Of a stretch of 64,000 bases of DNA, positions 60,381 to 64,000 are shown piece by piece. The translations under genes were made by a program, and so were the position numbers. How positions within the stretch are numbered: the first letter of the stretch is position 1; every line of letters begins with the position of its first letter. The notes below the pieces were generated by a model that made no database searches, had not been told where the DNA came from, and was given only the letters and a program-made list of their open reading frames with translations. The DNA comes from an uncultured Porphyromonas sp. (lineage in GTDB: Bacteria; Bacteroidota; Bacteroidia; Bacteroidales; Porphyromonadaceae). The stretch covers positions 72,900-136,899 of the forward strand of contig NZ_UQJH01000003.1 in NCBI RefSeq assembly GCF_900541275.1, read 5' to 3'.

Positions 60381-61723
60381 TGGCAAAGCGTAAGAAACCG
60401 ACCTCTCACGACACAGACCTGGGAGGTGACGACGAGTGGATGTTTGGCGACGAGCACTTCTGCAGCGTCTGCGGTCGACCGGAGAGCATGGTCGACTTCG
60501 TGGCGCGCGGGCCCGTCGGCTACCTCTGCAACGAGTGCGCTGAGGCGGTCTACACGGCCCTCCAGGCATCTCAGAAGACCGATGCCGTGCACGAGAAGTA
60601 CACAGCGCCCACCTTTGACAAGCTCCCCAAGCCTACCGAGATCGTCGCCTATATGGATAAGTACGTGATCGGTCAGGAGGCAGCCAAGCGCAGCCTTGCC
60701 GTAGCGGTGTACAACCACTACAAGCGGCTCTACAGCCGAGGCATCCTCGGCAATGGGGAGGAGGCTCGGGTGGATGACAAGGAGCTGGACGAGGTGGAGC
60801 TCGACAAGAGCAATATGATCGTCGTCGGGCCCACAGGTACCGGCAAGACCCTTCTCGCCCGCACCATCGCACGGATGCTCAAGGTCCCCTTCACCATCGT
60901 GGACGCTACCGTATTCACTCAGGCGGGCTACGTGGGCGAGGACATTGAGAGCATCCTCACGCGACTCCTGCAGGCGGCCGACTACGACGTCAAGCTGGCG
61001 GAGCGCGGGATCGTCTTCATCGACGAGATCGACAAGCTCGCCCGCAAGAGCGACAACCCCTCCATTACCCGGGATGTGGGTGGCGAGGGGGTGCAGCAGG
61101 GTCTCCTGAAGCTCCTCGAGGGTGAGGATGTCAATGTACCACCCAAGGGCGGACGCAAGCACCCCGATGCCGAGATGGTGGTGGTGAATACGGAGAATAT
61201 CCTCTATATATGTGGTGGAGCCTTTGAGGGTATCGAGCGAAAGATCGCACAGCGGATGAATACCCACACCGTTGGCTATGCCAGCGCCACACGAGGGAAG
61301 AAGCGGGAGCAGGGAGACGACTTACTTAAGTACGTCACCCCGGCTGACCTCCGGAGCTACGGGCTGATCCCTGAGCTGATCGGGCGTCTCCCGATACTCA
61401 CCTACCTCACCCCCCTGAGCCCCGAGGCGCTGAGGCAGATCCTGACGGAGCCGAAGAATGCGATCGCCAAGCAGTACACCAAGCTCTTTGCGATGGACGG
61501 CATCAAGCTGACGATCGATGAGGAGGTGTATGACTTCATTGTCCGGAAGGCGATCGACTTTGCCGTCGGTGCCCGAGGTCTGAGGAGCATCTTTGAGGGG
61601 ATCATGACCGATGCGATGTTTGAGCTACCCTCTACGCGCAAGCGGACCTTTCACCTCACCCTGGACTACGCTCGGGAGCACTTCCGCGCCACCGACCTGG
61701 AGAGCATAGCGACAGAGGCGTGA
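60380..61723 (+). CDS. clpX: ATP-dependent Clp protease ATP-binding subunit ClpX
   Basis: The AAA+ unfoldase that delivers tagged proteins to ClpP. 447 residues. The N-terminal zinc domain has cysteines at about 28, 31, 50 and 53 (FCSVCGRP and YLCNECAEAVY). Walker A is GPTGTGKT at 150-157, Walker B is IVFIDEIDKLARK, and GYVGEDIESILTRLL and RDVGGEGVQQGLLKLLEG are the pore and sensor blocks. It follows clpP with a one-base overlap, and its stop overlaps the dusB GTG start. Confidence 0.98.
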   Translation: MAKRKKPTSHDTDLGGDDEWMFGDEHFCSVCGRPESMVDFVARGPVGYLCNECAEAVYTALQASQKTDAVHEKYTAPTFDKLPKPTEIVAYMDKYVIGQEAAKRSLAVAVYNHYKRLYSRGILGNGEEARVDDKELDEVELDKSNMIVVGPTGTGKTLLARTIARMLKVPFTIVDATVFTQAGYVGEDIESILTRLLQAADYDVKLAERGIVFIDEIDKLARKSDNPSITRDVGGEGVQQGLLKLLEGEDVNVPPKGGRKHPDAEMVVVNTENILYICGGAFEGIERKIAQRMNTHTVGYASATRGKKREQGDDLLKYVTPADLRSYGLIPELIGRLPILTYLTPLSPEALRQILTEPKNAIAKQYTKLFAMDGIKLTIDEEVYDFIVRKAIDFAVGARGLRSIFEGIMTDAMFELPSTRKRTFHLTLDYAREHFRATDLESIATEA

Positions 61724-62703
61724 GGATCGGGACGATAGACGTAGGAGAGCGCCCGGTGGTGCTGGCACCGATGGAGGATGTGACCGATCACCCCTTCCGC
61801 CGGATGTGTCACCGTATGGGGGCGGCACTGGTCTACTCAGAGTTTGTCAACGCTGATGCGATCGTGCGGGACATACCCAGCACGATGCGCAAGATGGAGC
61901 TCTACGAGGATGAGCGCCCGGTGGCGATACAGATCTACGGGCGGGATGCGGAGACGATGGCAGAGGCGGCAAGGATCGCCGCCGATGCGGGCCCGGACTT
62001 GATCGACATCAACTTTGGTTGCCCGGTGAAGAAGGTGGCAGGCAAGGGTGCCGGCTCAGGCCTCCTGCGCGATGTGCCCCGGCTCCTCGAGATCACCCGT
62101 GCGGTCGTGCAGGCGGTCTCCCTACCGGTGACGGTGAAGACACGCCTCGGCTGGGACAAGAACGACCTCATCATCACCGATCTGGCGCCTAAGCTGCAGG
62201 ACTGTGGCATCGCCGCCCTGACGATCCACGGACGCACCCGCTCACAGATGTACAAGGGTGACGCGGACTGGTCCCTGATCCAGGCTGTGAAGGCGGATCC
62301 GCGCATCACCATCCCGATCATCGGCAATGGCGATGTGACGGATGGCGAGACGGCTCACCGGCGATTTGAGGAGACCGGCGTCGATGCCGTCATGGTGGGT
62401 CGCGGTGCGATCGGTCAGCCGTGGGTCTTTGAGGAGATACGGGCGATGCGCCACGGCGAGCCCAAGCCGCAGCACCCCAAGGAGTGGTACCTCGACTGTC
62501 TCAAGCAGCTCACCGAGGAGAATATCGAGCGCATCGGGGACGAGCTACGGGGGATCATCCATATGCGACGCCACCTGGCGATCACGCCTCTGCTGAAGGG
62601 CATCCCGGACTTCAAGCAACAGCGCGTGGCGATCCTCCGCGCTCAGACGAAGGCCGACCTCTTTGCCCTGCTCGATGATGCCATCACCCGCATTCCCGAC
62701 TGA
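61720..62703 (+). CDS. dusB: tRNA-dihydrouridine synthase
   Basis: Reduces uridine to dihydrouridine in tRNA, using FMN and NADPH. 327 residues. VVLAPMEDVTDHPFRRM is the FMN-barrel start, INFGCPVKKVAGKGAGSGL contains the catalytic Cys and tRNA-contact block, and LTIHGRTRSQMYKGDADW and GNGDVTDG are the other family motifs. The start is a GTG at 61720 that overlaps the clpX stop as GTGA, which gives the family N-terminus. The symbol assumes the dusB branch. A strong terminator closes the operon. Confidence 0.93.
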   Translation: MRIGTIDVGERPVVLAPMEDVTDHPFRRMCHRMGAALVYSEFVNADAIVRDIPSTMRKMELYEDERPVAIQIYGRDAETMAEAARIAADAGPDLIDINFGCPVKKVAGKGAGSGLLRDVPRLLEITRAVVQAVSLPVTVKTRLGWDKNDLIITDLAPKLQDCGIAALTIHGRTRSQMYKGDADWSLIQAVKADPRITIPIIGNGDVTDGETAHRRFEETGVDAVMVGRGAIGQPWVFEEIRAMRHGEPKPQHPKEWYLDCLKQLTEENIERIGDELRGIIHMRRHLAITPLLKGIPDFKQQRVAILRAQTKADLFALLDDAITRIPD

Positions 62704-62719
62704 GTAGGACTGTCAATAA

Positions 62720-62760
62720 AAATCGGGGGCTGTGTCTTAGCAAGACACAGCCCCCGATTT
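62720..62760. terminator. Terminator after dusB
   Basis: A perfect 19-bp stem (62720-62738 with 62742-62760) has a 3-base loop, with A- and T-rich flanks on both sides, so it can serve both strands. Confidence 0.9.
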
Positions 62761-62828
62761 TACAAGCCTTAGTGAATCCTACATCAGATCACTAATGAAA
62801 GGACACCACACTCGCACTCAGACAAGCC

Positions 62829-63329
62829 CTATTTCTTTGAGCCATCCGGATCATAGGCATCTACCAGTAACCTGCCTGCAAGAAGCAGATGATCTGTGTA
62901 AGTCGCAAAGTTGTCCATAAACACCCGAGCGGAATTATTGTAGGTCTCCACAGAGATCAGCACTACGCCGTTATCGCCAATAGAACACTTAACGCAGCGG
63001 CAATTGAGATTGATATTGTTCACCGCCTTAAGCAAAGCTACTTGATCATCCATACCTTCTGACGACAGGGCGTAACTAATTTGGACATAAAACGGAGCCG
63101 TTTCGTCCTCGATGGAAACTAATAAGTTATCACCCTCTTTCTTGAACCAAATGTCTCCATCTTCATCTACGGACGGGACAAACCCCTCATCCTTCAGGAG
63201 GCTGACAACAGAGTCTCGGAAGGCAATGTTTGCGGCTGAGCGCGGGGCAGTGGGTTCGTCGGCAAAGCAACTCAATGCCGACAGGGCGATAAGAAGCAGC
63301 GAAAAAGCAACTCTCCTATACATATTCAT
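62829..63329 (-). CDS. Small exported protein, duplicate copy 1
   Basis: A 166-residue secreted or periplasmic protein. The signal MNMYRRVAFSLLLIALSALSCFA is followed by a domain with FRDSVVSLLKDEGFVPSVDE, WFKKEGDNLLVSIEDE and VALLKAVNNINLNCRCVKC, which resembles the YbjN or T3SS-chaperone-like small alpha-beta fold. The function is unknown. A second near-identical copy begins 200 bases further right in the sequence (upstream in the direction of transcription). The copies differ at scattered residues, for instance SIGDNGVV here against AMDDDNGAV in copy 2, so both have been kept. Confidence 0.83.
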   Translation of the reverse strand: MNMYRRVAFSLLLIALSALSCFADEPTAPRSAANIAFRDSVVSLLKDEGFVPSVDEDGDIWFKKEGDNLLVSIEDETAPFYVQISYALSSEGMDDQVALLKAVNNINLNCRCVKCSIGDNGVVLISVETYNNSARVFMDNFATYTDHLLLAGRLLVDAYDPDGSKK

Positions 63330-63377
63330 CTTGTAAAAAAACTGTTTGGTAATCGTGACGAGACGTAAGCTCAGATC

Positions 63378-63530
63378 ATAGGTCGTCGCTTCATCGAGAT
63401 CACTCCGGTGGGGGCCGAGGATGTCTCCGCCATCTGCCGTGCCAACGGGGTGACCGACCGCACCACCATCTTTGCCATCATCCGCGATGCAGCCGAATCA
63501 CTAATGGATGGCGAAATACTCACACTCTGA
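63378..63530 (+). pseudogene. Gene remnant between the duplicated copies
   Basis: On the plus strand a frame of 50 codons is open to a TGA at 63528-63530 and reads like coding sequence (RFIEITPVGAEDVSAI, then DRTTIFAIIRDAAES). Upstream it is cut by a TAA at 63366-63368 and there is no start codon at its head. It looks like the 3' tail of a gene trapped by the duplication. I cannot name the parent gene. Confidence 0.4.
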
Positions 63531-63536
63531 CAAGCT

Positions 63537-64000
63537 CTATTTCTTTGAGCCATCCGGATCATAAGCACCTGCCAGCAACCTGCCTGCCAGAAGCAGATGA
63601 TCTGTGTAAGTCGCAAAGTTGTCCTTAAACACCTGAACGGTATTATTGTAGGTCTCCACAGAGATCAGCACTGCACCGTTATCGTCGTCCATAGCACACT
63701 TAACGCAGCGGCAATTGAGATTGATATTGTTCACAGCCTTAAGCAAAGCTACTTGATCATCCATACCTTCTGATGACAGGTAGTAGGAAATCTGGACATA
63801 AAACGGAGCCGCTTCGTCCTGGACGGAAACTAATAAGTTATCACCCTCTTTCTTGAACCAAATGTCACCATCTTCATCTACAGACGGGACAAACCCCTCA
63901 TCCTTCAGGAGGCTGACAACAGAGTCTCGGAACGCAATATTAGCGGCTGAGCGCGGGGCAGTGGGTTCGTCGGCAAAGCAACTCAATGCCGACAGGGCGA
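63537..64000 (-). CDS. Small exported protein, duplicate copy 2, partial
   Basis: The second copy of the small exported protein; its N-terminal signal peptide continues past the window end. The visible part starts at ALSCFADEPTAPRS and then matches copy 1 nearly residue for residue, including GFVPSVDEDGDIWFKKEGDN and YTDHLLLAGRLL. Differences include an inserted codon (AMDDDNGA) and a changed YYLSSEGMD. The first ATG inside the window (63986) is internal and should not be used as a start. Flanking bases outside the gene are also similar between copies for about 40 bases on the 3' side. Confidence 0.85.
   Translation of the reverse strand, partial: ALSALSCFADEPTAPRSAANIAFRDSVVSLLKDEGFVPSVDEDGDIWFKKEGDNLLVSVQDEAAPFYVQISYYLSSEGMDDQVALLKAVNNINLNCRCVKCAMDDDNGAVLISVETYNNTVQVFKDNFATYTDHLLLAGRLLAGAYDPDGSKK

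Overview
The window looks like a chromosome segment of an anaerobic member of the Bacteroidota, most likely a Porphyromonas-like organism. The evidence is a SusC/SusD (RagA/RagB-type) pair, many promoters with the Bacteroidota -7 box TAnnTTTG and little Shine-Dalgarno signal, single-chain glycyl-tRNA synthetase, a one-polypeptide pyruvate:ferredoxin oxidoreductase (PFOR), rubredoxin, and a dihydroorotate-dehydrogenase-like protein. The species is not certain. Genes are dense, often overlap by 1 to 4 bases (ATGA, TAATG, TGATG), and are visibly G+C-rich except for one island.

Layout. 1-2.8 kb: the 3' part of purD, a membrane protein and a family 2 glycosyltransferase. 2.8-6.9 kb (minus): a glyS - FKBP isomerase - surE - lpxB operon. 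6.9-8.4 kb: queD-queE behind a long structured leader, then rubredoxin on the plus strand. 8.7-12.9 kb (minus): M48 lipoprotein - DHOD-like protein - DNA polymerase III delta', and an acyltransferase. 13-15.2 kb: a tyrosine-phosphatase-like lipoprotein lacking its catalytic cysteine, a small winged-helix protein, and a non-coding stretch with a promoter and nested stems. 15.2-20 kb: PFOR and an AAA ATPase. 20.2-23.5 kb: a cobalamin nucleotide-loop operon (cobU, cobT, cobS, cobC). 23.6-30.3 kb: a TPR protein, two identical tRNA-Val genes, SusD and SusC. 30.6-35.3 kb (plus): an N-terminal-nucleophile hydrolase, a ROK regulator, an HU-SPOR membrane protein and a small membrane protein. 35.3-39 kb (minus): a TonB receptor with a lipoprotein and a small exported protein. 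39.1-39.4 kb: a cluster of long palindromes. 39.6-42.7 kb: a lipoprotein, trmD and guaA.

The most unusual region is 42.7-50.75 kb, an AT-richer accessory island between guaA and a GH109-type oxidoreductase. Its first module encodes an Hsp70 ATPase with C-terminal TPRs, a compact UvrD-like SF1 ATPase and a 433-residue protein I cannot place. A second module, with its own promoter, encodes a HAD hydrolase, a ComF-like phosphoribosyltransferase and a DprA-like protein. I read it as a candidate, possibly undescribed, stress, defence or DNA-processing system.

The second unusual signal is a dispersed intergenic repeat at four places (8.2, 33.4, 50.7 and 59.5 kb). Each copy has three or four 16-bp near-palindromes, consensus CTAATAYCGRTATTAG, repeated at exactly 22-bp intervals. 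One copy lies 25 bases after the last island gene.

50.8-64 kb is mostly ordinary: the GH109-like protein, two GYF-domain membrane proteins leading into an SUMF1-like and an alpha/beta-hydrolase gene, a GH16 hydrolase and a YjjG-type nucleotidase, a coiled-coil lipoprotein, rsmI, a small acidic protein, the clpP-clpX-dusB operon, and a tandem duplication of a small exported protein that runs off the window end.
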